From: Mycobacterium dioxanotrophicus
Lineage (GTDB): Bacteria; Actinomycetota; Actinomycetes; Mycobacteriales; Mycobacteriaceae
DNA length: 64,000 nt
Direction: 5' to 3'
Assembly: GCF_002157835.1 (NCBI RefSeq)
Contig: NZ_CP020809.1
Coordinates: 5,332,001-5,396,000 of the forward strand
Numbering within the stretch: position 1 is the first letter of the stretch; each line of letters starts with the position of its first letter. Below, piece by piece: positions 39,651 to 48,482 of this stretch. The position numbers and the translations under genes are program-made. Below the pieces are notes generated by a model. That model had not been told where the DNA came from. It made no database searches and saw only the letters and a list, made by a program, of their open reading frames with translations.

Positions 39651-40217
39651 TTGAGTCTGCATACTTCCGTCGTCGGGATTCTCACAGCTTGGCAGACAAC
39701 CGATCCCGCGCAGGACACGTTGCGGCACGCGGTGCTGGCGTTTCTGGCGGCCCGGCCCGACGCCTGCCAACGGGCTTGTGTCCCAGGCCATATCACCGCG
39801 TCGGCCCTGGTGCTCGACCACACCGGCACCCACACCCTGCTCACCCTGCATCCGCGCTTCGGCCGGTGGCTGCAACTCGGCGGGCACTGCGAGGACACCG
39901 ATCCCGACATCCGCTCGGCCGCACTGCGCGAGGCCACCGAGGAATCGGGTATCGCCGGGCTCACCATCGACCCGGAACTTGCTGCGCTGCATGTCCATCC
40001 GGTGACCTGCTCGCTGGGAGTCCCGACACGGCACCTCGATCTGCAATTCGTGGTGCGGGCCCCGGCCGACGCCGAGATCATCCGCAGCGACGAGTCGCTG
40101 GATCTGCAGTGGTGGCCGCTGGACGGGTTACCGGCAGGCACCGACTTCGGCTTGCGCCAACTCGCCGAAACTACGGTTTCTGTTGCGGTTTCCGCCGATT
40201 CGCGCCAAGAAGCGTAG
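39651..40217 (+). CDS. Nudix hydrolase
   Basis: About 188 aa Nudix-fold protein with the box GGHCEDTDPDIRSAALREATEESGI; REATEESG matches the catalytic core, though the upstream Glu of the consensus is not at its usual place. Substrate unknown; position after fbiB is conserved in mycobacteria. The start is uncertain: a TTG at 39651 gives the ortholog-like MSLHTSVVGILTAW, while an in-frame TTG at 39627 lies inside the repeat element and would give MREERWLEL as a prefix. Confidence 0.83.
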   Translation: MSLHTSVVGILTAWQTTDPAQDTLRHAVLAFLAARPDACQRACVPGHITASALVLDHTGTHTLLTLHPRFGRWLQLGGHCEDTDPDIRSAALREATEESGIAGLTIDPELAALHVHPVTCSLGVPTRHLDLQFVVRAPADAEIIRSDESLDLQWWPLDGLPAGTDFGLRQLAETTVSVAVSADSRQEA

Positions 40218-40237
40218 TCTCGGCGAGGCCTGACGCC

Positions 40238-41317
40238 TCAGACGTCGGTGGAGAAGCGCAGGCCGCCGTCGGGAATCGACACCCCGGGCCAGACCCGGGC
40301 CCCGCGCAGCAGTTCGCAACGGGCACCGATGTCGGCCCCGTCGCCGATGACGCCGTCGCGGATCAGGGCCCGCGGCCCGATGCGGGCGCCGAAGCCGATG
40401 ATCGAGCGTTCGATCACCGCACCGGCCTCGACCCGCACGCCGTCGAAGATCACTGCGCCGTCGAGGCGCGCGCCGGCACCGATCTCGGCCCCGCGGCCCA
40501 CCACCGTGCCGCCGATCAGCAGCGCGCCCGGCGCCACCCCGGCACCGTCGTGCACGAGTGACTCGCCGCGCTGGCCGTGCAGCGCCGGCGACGGGGCGAT
40601 GCCCCGAACCAGGTCCGCCGAGCCGCGGACGAAGTCCTCGGGCGTACCCATGTCCCGCCAGTAGGAGGCGTCGACGTATCCGCACACGCGGTGCCCGTCG
40701 GCAAGCAGACCGGGGAACACCTCCCGCTCCACCGACAGGGCCCGGCCCTTGGGGATGCGGTCGATCACGTCGCGCTTGAACACGTAGCAGCCGGCGTTGA
40801 TCTGATCGGTCGGCGGATCCTGCGTCTTCTCCAGGAACGCGGTCACGACGCCGTCGGGGTCGGTCGGCACACAACCGAAGGCACGCGGATCCCCGACGCG
40901 GACCAGATGCAACGTCACGTCGGCCTGATGATTGTCGTGCGAATCCAGCAGCGCACCGAGGTCGGCTCCCGACAGCACGTCGCCGTTGAACACCAGCGCG
41001 GTGTCGTGGCGCAGATGCCCGGCGACGTTGGCGATGGCACCTCCGGTGCCCAGCGCGTCGGTTTCGGTGACGTAGTCGATCTGCAGGCCCAGCTTGGATC
41101 CGTCGCCGAACTCGGACTCGAACACCTCGGCCTTGTATGAGGTCCCCATCACGACGTGGGTGACGCCCGCCGCGGCGATGCGCGACAGCAGGTGCGTCAG
41201 AAACGGCAACCCCGCGGTCGGCAGCATGGGTTTGGGCGCCGAGAGCGTCAACGGACGCAGCCGGGTGCCTTGCCCGCCGACCAGGATGACGGCATCGACC
41301 TCCGCAGGATTGGTCAC
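40238..41317 (-). CDS. manC: GDP-mannose pyrophosphorylase (mannose-1-phosphate guanylyltransferase)
   Basis: 359 aa nucleotidyltransferase making GDP-mannose from mannose-1-P and GTP (Rv3264c, the same length, named manB or rmlA2 in some annotations). The N-terminal domain begins VDAVILVGGQGTRLRPLTLSAPKPMLPTAGLPFLTHLL with the NTP loop and Lys. A left-handed beta-helix of hexapeptides fills the C-terminus (GALLIGGTVVGRGAEIGAGARLDGAVIFDG). The GTG at 41317 is one base past the wbbL stop, so the two are tightly linked; the longer frame to 41776 is rejected. Confidence 0.93.
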   Translation of the reverse strand: MTNPAEVDAVILVGGQGTRLRPLTLSAPKPMLPTAGLPFLTHLLSRIAAAGVTHVVMGTSYKAEVFESEFGDGSKLGLQIDYVTETDALGTGGAIANVAGHLRHDTALVFNGDVLSGADLGALLDSHDNHQADVTLHLVRVGDPRAFGCVPTDPDGVVTAFLEKTQDPPTDQINAGCYVFKRDVIDRIPKGRALSVEREVFPGLLADGHRVCGYVDASYWRDMGTPEDFVRGSADLVRGIAPSPALHGQRGESLVHDGAGVAPGALLIGGTVVGRGAEIGAGARLDGAVIFDGVRVEAGAVIERSIIGFGARIGPRALIRDGVIGDGADIGARCELLRGARVWPGVSIPDGGLRFSTDV

Positions 41318-41318
41318 C

Positions 41319-42215
41319 TCAACGCCGCCCTTTCGCCTGTTTACGCCGAGAACTGCCGACCACGAGGCCCGCACGCACCGCGAGCGCGCCCCGGATCGTC
41401 CACCGTAACGGAGCCTGCCAGGACGCTGGGTATCGATCGGCCAGAAAAGTGTAGGTACTGCGGTGATGGGCGGCCAAATTGCGGGCGGGGTCACGCCCGG
41501 TCGAGTGGCCCTTGTAGTGCAACACCTCGGCGGCCGGGACGTAGATGTTCTGCCAACCCGTCCGCCCGAGCCGATCTCCCAGGTCGACGTCCTCCATATA
41601 CATGAAGTAGCGCTCGTCGAAGCCGTTGATCTGATCGAACGCGGCATGGCGCAGCAACAGGCACGATCCCGACAACCACCCGACGGGGCGTTCGCTGGGC
41701 TGCTCGTGATCCTGCCGGTAGGTCGCGGTCCACGGGTTGGATTTCCAGAACGGCCCGACGACGGCGTGCATGCCACCGCGGACCAGGCTGGGCTGCTGGC
41801 GCGCCGACGGATACACCGAGCCGTCGGGATCGCGGATCAGCGGCCCCAGCGCGCCGGCCTTTGGCCAGCGTGCCGCGGCCTCCAGCAGCACGTCGATCGA
41901 GCCGGGACCCCACTGCACATCCGGGTTGGCCACCACGAAGAACTCGGGATCGAAGTCGTCGTTGTGGTAGGCCGCCACGCCGCGGTTCACCGCGCTGCCG
42001 TAGCCGAGATTGGCGCCGATACGCAGCAGCCGCACGTTCGGGTACCGCTGTTCGGCCTCTTCGGGGGCGCCGTCGACGGAGCCGTTGTCGGCCATCACCA
42101 CGGTCACAGGGCGGTCGGTGGCCAGCGAGAGCGACGCCAAGAACCGCTCCAGGTGCGGCCCCGGCGAGTACGTCACCGTCACCACGACAAGTGGGCGCAG
42201 GGCTTCCTGTGTCAC
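41319..42215 (-). CDS. wbbL: Rhamnosyltransferase WbbL
   Basis: 298 aa GT2 glycosyltransferase that adds rhamnose to GlcNAc-PP-decaprenol to build the arabinogalactan linkage unit. Motifs are VVTVTYSPGPHLERFLASL, the nucleotide-sugar Asp in ADNGSVDG, VANPDVQWGP (DxD-type) and the base region MYMEDVDLGDRLGRTGW. The GTG overlaps the rmlD stop by 4 nt, so rmlD, wbbL and the guanylyltransferase form one operon (Rv3266c-Rv3264c). Confidence 0.95.
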   Translation of the reverse strand: MTQEALRPLVVVTVTYSPGPHLERFLASLSLATDRPVTVVMADNGSVDGAPEEAEQRYPNVRLLRIGANLGYGSAVNRGVAAYHNDDFDPEFFVVANPDVQWGPGSIDVLLEAAARWPKAGALGPLIRDPDGSVYPSARQQPSLVRGGMHAVVGPFWKSNPWTATYRQDHEQPSERPVGWLSGSCLLLRHAAFDQINGFDERYFMYMEDVDLGDRLGRTGWQNIYVPAAEVLHYKGHSTGRDPARNLAAHHRSTYTFLADRYPASWQAPLRWTIRGALAVRAGLVVGSSRRKQAKGRR

Positions 42216-43108
42216 GGCGTAGAGGGTAGCGGTCCGGCGGCACTGTTCCTGCCAGCGTCTGCGACCGCCGCGATCAGCGCATCGCGCCAGTCCCGCAGAC
42301 CGGTCAGCCCGGCGGCCACCGAACGCTGCTGGGAGAGCACTGTGTAGTTGGGCCGGGTCGCCGGGCGTGGATGCCGGTCACTGCCCACCGGGCGCACCCG
42401 CCCGGGATCGGCGCCCACCGCGGTGAACGTGGCCTGCGCGAGTTCGAAACGGCTGGCCACTCCGGAGTTGACGGCATGCAACACGGGCCCGCCGACCCCG
42501 CCGCCGGCAACCTCGAGCAACGCCGTCGCCAGGTCGTCCACATATGTCGGCGAGCCGATCTGATCGTCCACGACGTCGATCGCCTTGTCCCCCGCGGCCA
42601 GCCGCCGCATGGTGGCGACGAAGTCGGTGCCGTCGCCACCCTTGTACACCCAGGCCGTGCGGACCACGTGCGCATCCGGTTTGGCCGCGAGCACAGCCTG
42701 CTCACCTGCCAGTTTGGTGCGACCGTAGGCGTTGATCGGCTTGGTTTCGTCGTCGATCTCGTAGGGGCGCCGATCCCCGTCGAACACACCGTTGAACACG
42801 TAGTCGGTCGAGACGTGGACCAGGTCGGCACCGGTCTGCGCGCAGACCTTGGCGATGTTGCCCGCGCCGACCCCATTGACCTCGTAGGCCCGGGCCTCGT
42901 CGGCTTCGGCAGCATCGACCTGGGTGTATGCCGCGCAGTTGATCACCACGTCGCCGCTCGCGACGTGCCGACGCACCGATTCAAGATCGGTGATGTCACA
43001 TTCCGACGACGTCAAGGCCAGCACCTGACGCCCGGCGCGACGGGCCTGATCAGTCAAAACACGGCCAAGCATGCCACCGGCCCCGGTGACGACAATGCGC
43101 TGCGACAT
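42212..43108 (-). CDS. rmlD: dTDP-4-dehydrorhamnose reductase
   Basis: 298 aa short-chain-type reductase, the last step to dTDP-L-rhamnose used by WbbL. NAD(P) motif VVTGAGGMLGRVL at the N-terminus, catalytic Tyr-Lys in YGRTKLAGEQAVL, rhamnose-family signature STDYVFNGVFDG. First gene of the rmlD-wbbL-guanylyltransferase operon; divergent from the LCP gene by 66 bp. Confidence 0.95.
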   Translation of the reverse strand: MSQRIVVTGAGGMLGRVLTDQARRAGRQVLALTSSECDITDLESVRRHVASGDVVINCAAYTQVDAAEADEARAYEVNGVGAGNIAKVCAQTGADLVHVSTDYVFNGVFDGDRRPYEIDDETKPINAYGRTKLAGEQAVLAAKPDAHVVRTAWVYKGGDGTDFVATMRRLAAGDKAIDVVDDQIGSPTYVDDLATALLEVAGGGVGGPVLHAVNSGVASRFELAQATFTAVGADPGRVRPVGSDRHPRPATRPNYTVLSQQRSVAAGLTGLRDWRDALIAAVADAGRNSAAGPLPSTP

Positions 43109-43174
43109 ACGCCGAGTCTGGCACGCCGGTCGGCGTTACCCGGCTCACGCGTACCCCGCAAGTAGCCTGGGCAG

Positions 43175-44659
43175 GTGCCTAACCGCCTCATCCGCGCGCT
43201 CGCTGTGACCACAGCGTCCGCCGTGGTCCTCGGGACGGGAGTGGCCTGGAGCCAGATCCGTTCGTTCGAATCGGGCATCAACCACATCAGTTCCGCCGCG
43301 CTCGGCGGGGGTGGCGACGACGGTGCCATCGACATCCTGCTGGTCGGGATGGACAGTCGCACCGATGCGCACGGCAACCCGTTGTCCGAGCAGGAACTGG
43401 AGACGTTGCGTGCGGGCGACGACGTGTCGACCAATACCGACACGATCATCCTGGTGCGCATCCCGAACAACGGGAAGTCCGCCACCGCGATCTCCATCCC
43501 GCGCGACTCTTACGTCGAGGCGCCGGGCTGGGGAAAGATGAAGATCAACGGTGTGTTCGGCGACGTCAAGCTCGACAAGATGAAACAGCTCGTCGAGGTC
43601 CAGGGCGAGGATCCCGCCGTCGCCGAGCCGCAGGCCGTCGAGGCCGGACGTGAAGAGCTGATCAAGACGGTCGCCAATCTGACCGGGGTCACTGTCGATC
43701 ACTACGCCGAAATCGGGCTGCTGGGCTTCGCATTGATCACCGATGCGCTCGGCGGCGTGAACGTATGCCTGAAAAATGCCGTCGATGAACCACTTTCGGG
43801 TGCGGATTTCCCGGCCGGCTGGCAGAAGCTCAACGGCCCGCAGGCGTTGAGCTTCGTGCGGCAGCGCCACGACCTTCCGCGCGGCGACCTGGACCGCGTC
43901 ACGCGACAGCAGGCCGTGATGGCTGCGCTGGCTCACGACGTGATCTCGGGCAAGACTCTGTCCAGCCCGTCCACGCTGGGCAAGCTGCGCGAAGCCGTGC
44001 AGCGCTCGGTGGTGATGTCCAGCGGGTGGGACGTCATGGATTTCATCGATCAGCTGCAGAAGCTGGCGGCGGGCAATGTGGCGTTCGCGACCATCCCCGT
44101 GCTGCAGGAGGACGGCTGGAGCGACGACGGTATGCAGAGTGTGGTTCGGGTCGACCCGACCCAGGTGCACGAGTGGGTGTCCAGCCTGCTGCAGGACCAG
44201 AGTGAGGGCAAGACCGAACAGGTCGCGTATTCACCGGACAAGACCACCGTGCAGGTGGTCAACGCGAGCGACATCAACGGACTGGCCGCCGCGGTGTCAC
44301 ATGTGCTGACCACCAAGGGCTTCACTCCCGGCGATACCGGCAATCACCAGGGCGGCACGGTTTCCGGCAGCCAGGTGCAGGTAGCCAAGACCGACGACCT
44401 TGGCGCCCAAGCGGTTTCGAAGGATCTCGGCGGACTCCCGGTCACCGAGGACGCCTCGGTCCCGCCGGGAACGGTGCGCGTGGTGCTGACCGCGGACTAC
44501 ACCGGCCCCGGCTCGGGTCTCGACGGTCGCGATGCCACCCTGGACGCCGAATCGGCCACCACCGGTGCGGCTTCCACCAGCACCGACACCGGTGAAGCAC
44601 CGCCACCGCCCTCGCCCATCCTCACCGCGGGTTCGGATGATCCGGCGTGCGTGAATTGA
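43175..44659 (+). CDS. LytR-CpsA-Psr (LCP) cell-wall ligase (Lcp1/Rv3267-like)
   Basis: 494 aa membrane-anchored LCP phosphotransferase that attaches arabinogalactan to peptidoglycan. One N-terminal signal-anchor helix (LIRALAVTTASAVVLGTGVAW), then the LCP domain: IDILLVGMDSRTDAHG, TDTIILVRIPNNGKSATAISIPRDSYV, GVTVDHYAEIGLLGFALITDALGGVNVC and FVRQRHDLPRGDLDR. A LytR_C domain follows (TTVQVVNASDINGLAAAVSHVLTTKGF), then a Pro/Ser/Thr-rich tail. The GTG at 43175 has a TAGCCT hexamer 6 nt upstream. Confidence 0.93.
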   Translation: MPNRLIRALAVTTASAVVLGTGVAWSQIRSFESGINHISSAALGGGGDDGAIDILLVGMDSRTDAHGNPLSEQELETLRAGDDVSTNTDTIILVRIPNNGKSATAISIPRDSYVEAPGWGKMKINGVFGDVKLDKMKQLVEVQGEDPAVAEPQAVEAGREELIKTVANLTGVTVDHYAEIGLLGFALITDALGGVNVCLKNAVDEPLSGADFPAGWQKLNGPQALSFVRQRHDLPRGDLDRVTRQQAVMAALAHDVISGKTLSSPSTLGKLREAVQRSVVMSSGWDVMDFIDQLQKLAAGNVAFATIPVLQEDGWSDDGMQSVVRVDPTQVHEWVSSLLQDQSEGKTEQVAYSPDKTTVQVVNASDINGLAAAVSHVLTTKGFTPGDTGNHQGGTVSGSQVQVAKTDDLGAQAVSKDLGGLPVTEDASVPPGTVRVVLTADYTGPGSGLDGRDATLDAESATTGAASTSTDTGEAPPPPSPILTAGSDDPACVN

Positions 44660-45372
44660 GCACGCTGAGCGCGGCCGTCCTCGATCCCCTGTTGGCATCC
44701 GATCCGGCGGGGCCGCGGATCACGTATTACGACGATGCCACCGGTGAGCGCATCGAGTTGTCCGCGGTGACGTTGGCCAACTGGGCGGCCAAGACCGCCA
44801 ACCTGTTACGCGATGAGCTGGGTGCAGGCCCGGGGACGCGAGTCTCGGTCCTGTTGCCCGCGCACTGGCAGACCGCCGCGGTGCTGTTCGGCGCGTGGTG
44901 GATCGGCAGTGAAGTGGTATTTAACGGTAGTTCCGACCAGCCCGCCGACGTCGCCCTGTGCACGCGGGACCGACTCGACGAGGCCGACGACGCCGTGAGC
45001 GGCGGTGAGGTGGCGGTGCTGTCGCTGGATCCGTTCGGCAAGCCCGCCGCGGATCTGCCGATCGGCGTGACCGATTACGCGACCGCGGTGCGGGTGCACG
45101 GCGACCAGATCGTTCCGGAACGTCAGCCCGGCCCGGCGCTGGCCGGCCGGTCCGTCACCGAGGTTCTCGACGCCGCCCGAAACGCCGCAGCTGTACAGGG
45201 TTTCACCGCGCGGGACAGGGTGCTCTCCACCGCGACCTGGGACACCGCCGACGACCTCGTGAACCACCTGCTGTCGGTGTTCGTCGCGGGCGCGTCGCTG
45301 GTGCAGGTCGCGAATCCAGATCCGGCGGCGCTGGAGCGTCGCCGTGCGATGGAGAAGGTCACTCGGGGCTGA
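44647..45372 (+). CDS. TIGR03089-type protein, AMP-binding-domain remnant (Rv3268-like)
   Basis: 241 aa protein resembling the N-terminal part of acyl-CoA synthetases (RITYYDDATGERIELSAVTLANWAAKTANLLRDELGAGPGTRVSVLLPAHWQTAAVLFGAWWIGSEVVFN). It lacks the P-loop and adenylation motifs of the full enzymes, so it is unlikely to activate acids. The GTG overlaps the end of the LCP gene by 13 nt. This gene follows the LCP gene in M. tuberculosis too (Rv3267-Rv3268). Confidence 0.8.
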   Translation: MRELSTLSAAVLDPLLASDPAGPRITYYDDATGERIELSAVTLANWAAKTANLLRDELGAGPGTRVSVLLPAHWQTAAVLFGAWWIGSEVVFNGSSDQPADVALCTRDRLDEADDAVSGGEVAVLSLDPFGKPAADLPIGVTDYATAVRVHGDQIVPERQPGPALAGRSVTEVLDAARNAAAVQGFTARDRVLSTATWDTADDLVNHLLSVFVAGASLVQVANPDPAALERRRAMEKVTRG

Positions 45373-45490
45373 CGGGTATCGCGCGTCGCGCCAGCAGGGC
45401 CCGCTCCGCCCGAGTGTTTGATTTTCCCGCGTTACGGTAACTATTCACTCAGCACCATGCGCCTTCAACGTGACCATGAAGGGAGTGACG

Positions 45491-46555
45491 GTGGATATGC
45501 GTGCCCTGACCGTTGCACCGAAACAGTCTGGTTCACTTGAGGTTTCCGAGGTGCCCGACCCGGAACCCGCAGCCGACGAGCTGCTGGTCGACGCCCTGGC
45601 CCTTGGTGTGTGCGGCACCGACAGGGAGATCGCGCGCGGCGAATACGGCTGGGCCCCGCCGCAGCGGGACCGGCTCATCCTGGGACACGAATCCTTGGGC
45701 CGGGTGGTGCGTGCCCCGCGCGACAGTGATTTCGAATCCGGTGATCTCGTGGTCGGCGTCGTTCGACGCCCCGACCCGGTGCCATGCGGCGCATGTGCCC
45801 ACGGGGAGTTCGACATGTGTCGCAATGGCCGCTATACCGAGCGCGGCATCAAGGAGATCGACGGCTACGGCAGTCAGCGATGGTGTGTGGAAACCGATTT
45901 CGCCGTGCGCCTGGACCCGCGACTCGAGCACGTCGGCATGCTGATGGAGCCCACCACGGTGGTCTGCAAGGCCTGGGAACAGGCGCAGCGGGTGGGCGAA
46001 CGCGCCTGGTTCGAACCCGAGCGGGTGTTGGTCACCGGGGCCGGCCCGATCGGTCTGCTCGCCGCACTGCTGGCCGTGCAGAAGGGCTTGGATACCCATG
46101 TCCTGGACCGCGTCGTCGACGGCCCCAAACCGGGCATCGTCAAGGCCCTCGGCGCCACGTATCACCATGACGACGTCTGCGAGGTCGCCGGCAAGTTGCA
46201 ACCCGATGTGGTGATCGAGGCCACCGGCGCGGGACCGGTGGTGTTCGGGGCCATCGAAAACACCGGCGCATACGGCATCGTCTGCCTGACCGGCGTGTCA
46301 CCGTCCGGACGGACGCTACGCATCGACGCGGGCGACGTGAACCGCGAGATCGTGTTGGAGAACGACGCCGTCGTCGGCTCGGTGAACGCCAACCTGCGCC
46401 ACTATCACCAGGCCGCCGCCGCACTGGCCAAGGCCGACGTCGACTGGCTCGCCGGCCTCATCACCCGGCGCGTACCGCTGGACCGCGCCACAGAGGCATT
46501 CACCGCACACCCCACGGATGTCAAGGTCGTCATCGAACTGGATTCCGGAAACTGA
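45491..46555 (+). CDS. Zinc-dependent glucose 1-dehydrogenase-like medium-chain dehydrogenase
   Basis: 354 aa MDR-superfamily enzyme of the glucose dehydrogenase type. Catalytic zinc ligands are in LGVCGTDREIARG, LILGHESLGRV and MLMEPTTVVCKAWEQ. The structural-zinc loop is PVPCGACAHGEFDMCRNGRY. The NAD(P) motif is VLVTGAGPIGLLAALLAVQKGL, and the C-terminal Glu-dehydrogenase domain is present (GSVNANLRHYHQAAAALAKAD). The GTG at 45491 follows GGGAG; the ATG two codons later is an alternative. The GH15 gene starts 2 nt after its stop, so the two form an operon. Confidence 0.88.
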   Translation: MDMRALTVAPKQSGSLEVSEVPDPEPAADELLVDALALGVCGTDREIARGEYGWAPPQRDRLILGHESLGRVVRAPRDSDFESGDLVVGVVRRPDPVPCGACAHGEFDMCRNGRYTERGIKEIDGYGSQRWCVETDFAVRLDPRLEHVGMLMEPTTVVCKAWEQAQRVGERAWFEPERVLVTGAGPIGLLAALLAVQKGLDTHVLDRVVDGPKPGIVKALGATYHHDDVCEVAGKLQPDVVIEATGAGPVVFGAIENTGAYGIVCLTGVSPSGRTLRIDAGDVNREIVLENDAVVGSVNANLRHYHQAAAALAKADVDWLAGLITRRVPLDRATEAFTAHPTDVKVVIELDSGN

Positions 46556-46557
46556 CG

Positions 46558-48390
46558 ATGGCCCGGATCGAGGACTACGCCCTGCTGGGCGATCTGCAGA
46601 CCGCCGCCCTCGTGAGTCGATACGGCTCGGTCGACTGGCTGTGCCTGCCCCGCTTCGATTCACCGGCGTGCTTCGCGGCACTGCTGGCGGATGGCGGCAA
46701 GGACGGTGATTCGGGCGACAAGCACGCCGGGAGTTGGGAATTGGCGCCGGCTGCGGGCCGGGCCGCTACCTCCCGGCAGTACCTCGACGATTCCCTGGTG
46801 CTCGAGAGTGTGTGGGAGACCGACGACGGCACAGTGCGGATCATCGACTTCATGCCGCCGCGTGGGATCGCCGCCGACGTGGTGCGGATCGTGGAAGGTG
46901 TCCGCGGGCGCGTACCGATGCGGATGAACCTGCGGTTGCGATTCGACTATGGACACATCGTGCCCTGGGTACGCCGCCGCGGCGAGGATCTCACCGCGGT
47001 CGCCGGACCCGACGCGGTGTGGCTGCGCACCCCGATAGCCACCCGCGGAGAGGATTTGTCGACGGTCGCGGAGTTCGACGTGTCTGCGGGACAACGGATT
47101 CCCTTTGTTCTCACCTACCAGTTGTCGCACCTGCCCCGGCCCGAGCCGGTCGACGCCGAGGACGCACTGGACAAGACCGAGCAGTACTGGACGCAGTGGG
47201 TGCAGCGGTGCACCTACAACGGCCGCTGGAAGTCCGAGGTGAAGCGTTCGCTGCTACTGCTCAAAGCGTTGACATATGCGCCCACCGGAGGGATCCTCGC
47301 GGCGGCCACCACGTCGCTGCCCGAACAGCTTGGCGGACCACGCAACTGGGACTACCGCTACTGCTGGCTGCGCGATGCGACGTTCACGCTGCAGGCGCTG
47401 CTGGGCACCGGCTTTGTCGAGGAGGCGCAGGCGTGGCGCGAGTGGCTCGTGCGGGCGGTGGCCGGCGACCCTGCCGAACTGCAGATCATGTACGGCCTGG
47501 ACGGCAGGCGCCGACTGTCCGAATACGAGCTGGATTGGCTTGGCGGCTACGAGAATTCGCAGCCGGTGCGGGTGGGCAACGCGGCCGCTGAGCAGTTCCA
47601 GCTCGACGTGTGGGGCGAGATCCTCGACGGCCTGCATCTCGCGCGGGAAGCCGGCATGAAGGTGGACGAGACAGCTTGGGACGTGCAGTGCGCGCTGCTG
47701 GACTATCTGGAAGGACATTGGCGCGACGCCGACAGCTCCCTGTGGGAGATGCGCGGCCCGCGACGGCAGTTCGTCCATTCGAAGGTGATGGCCTGGGCCG
47801 GCGTGGACCGCGCGGTGCGCACGGTCGTCAACCACCATCTCGACGGGCCCGTCGACCGCTGGCGCGCGTTGCGTGATGAGATCCACCGCGACGTGTGCGC
47901 CAACGGCTATGACGCTGAACGCAATACGTTCACACAGTCCTACGGCGAGCCGGATCTGGACGCGGCACTGCTGCTGATCGGCCGGGTCGGCTTTCTACCA
48001 TGGGACGACCCGCGGGTGATCGGCACGGTGGAGGCTGTGCGTGACGAGTTGTGTCACGACGGTTTCGTGCTGCGTTACCGCCCGGGCAAGAGCGACGACG
48101 GCCTGCCCGGTCGCGAGGGGGTGTTCCTGGCGTGCAGCTTCTGGCTCGCCGACGCATTGGCAGGTATCGGGCGCACCGACGAGGCCACTGAACTGTTCGA
48201 GCGGCTGCTGACGTTGCGCAACGATGTCGGGCTGCTCAGCGAGGAATACGACACTGTTGCCCAGCGTCAGATCGGCAACACGCCACAGGCTTTCAGTCTG
48301 GTCGGGCTCATCAACACCGCTCGCCATCTCAGTGGGCATCGCACCATCACCTCGGCCCGCCGCCACGAACAGCACCTCGGCTCGCACTGA
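46558..48390 (+). CDS. Glycoside hydrolase family 15 (trehalase/glucoamylase-like)
   Basis: 610 aa GH15 enzyme. The N-terminal beta-sandwich begins IEDYALLGDLQTAALVSRYGSVDWLCLPRFDSPACFAALL, as in mycobacterial/actinobacterial GH15 trehalases. The (alpha/alpha)6 catalytic domain contains GPRNWDYRYCWLRDATFTLQALL, and the C-terminal region FVLRYRPGKSDDGLPGREGVFLACSFWLADALAGIG carries conserved acidic residues including the putative catalytic Glu. In M. smegmatis a related GH15 protein is a trehalase. No signal peptide, so it is cytoplasmic. Next to glucose dehydrogenase it would make glucose for oxidation. Confidence 0.9.
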   Translation: MARIEDYALLGDLQTAALVSRYGSVDWLCLPRFDSPACFAALLADGGKDGDSGDKHAGSWELAPAAGRAATSRQYLDDSLVLESVWETDDGTVRIIDFMPPRGIAADVVRIVEGVRGRVPMRMNLRLRFDYGHIVPWVRRRGEDLTAVAGPDAVWLRTPIATRGEDLSTVAEFDVSAGQRIPFVLTYQLSHLPRPEPVDAEDALDKTEQYWTQWVQRCTYNGRWKSEVKRSLLLLKALTYAPTGGILAAATTSLPEQLGGPRNWDYRYCWLRDATFTLQALLGTGFVEEAQAWREWLVRAVAGDPAELQIMYGLDGRRRLSEYELDWLGGYENSQPVRVGNAAAEQFQLDVWGEILDGLHLAREAGMKVDETAWDVQCALLDYLEGHWRDADSSLWEMRGPRRQFVHSKVMAWAGVDRAVRTVVNHHLDGPVDRWRALRDEIHRDVCANGYDAERNTFTQSYGEPDLDAALLLIGRVGFLPWDDPRVIGTVEAVRDELCHDGFVLRYRPGKSDDGLPGREGVFLACSFWLADALAGIGRTDEATELFERLLTLRNDVGLLSEEYDTVAQRQIGNTPQAFSLVGLINTARHLSGHRTITSARRHEQHLGSH

Positions 48391-48403
48391 TCGCCTTTCC
48401 CGC

Positions 48404-48460
48404 CGAGCAGACAGGGGGGTACCGGAACCGCGGCGTGTCGCGGACCTCCGTGTCTGCTCG
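48404..48460. terminator. Hairpin between convergent GH15 and fadE25 genes
   Basis: CGAGCAGACA (48404-48413) and TGTCTGCTCG (48451-48460) form a perfect 10-bp stem across 37 nt. It lies between two convergent genes, 13 nt after the GH15 stop. No T-run; possibly a Rho-assisted or bidirectional terminator. Confidence 0.45.
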
Positions 48461-48482
48461 CGCAGAGAAGGTGGCGCGCAGA

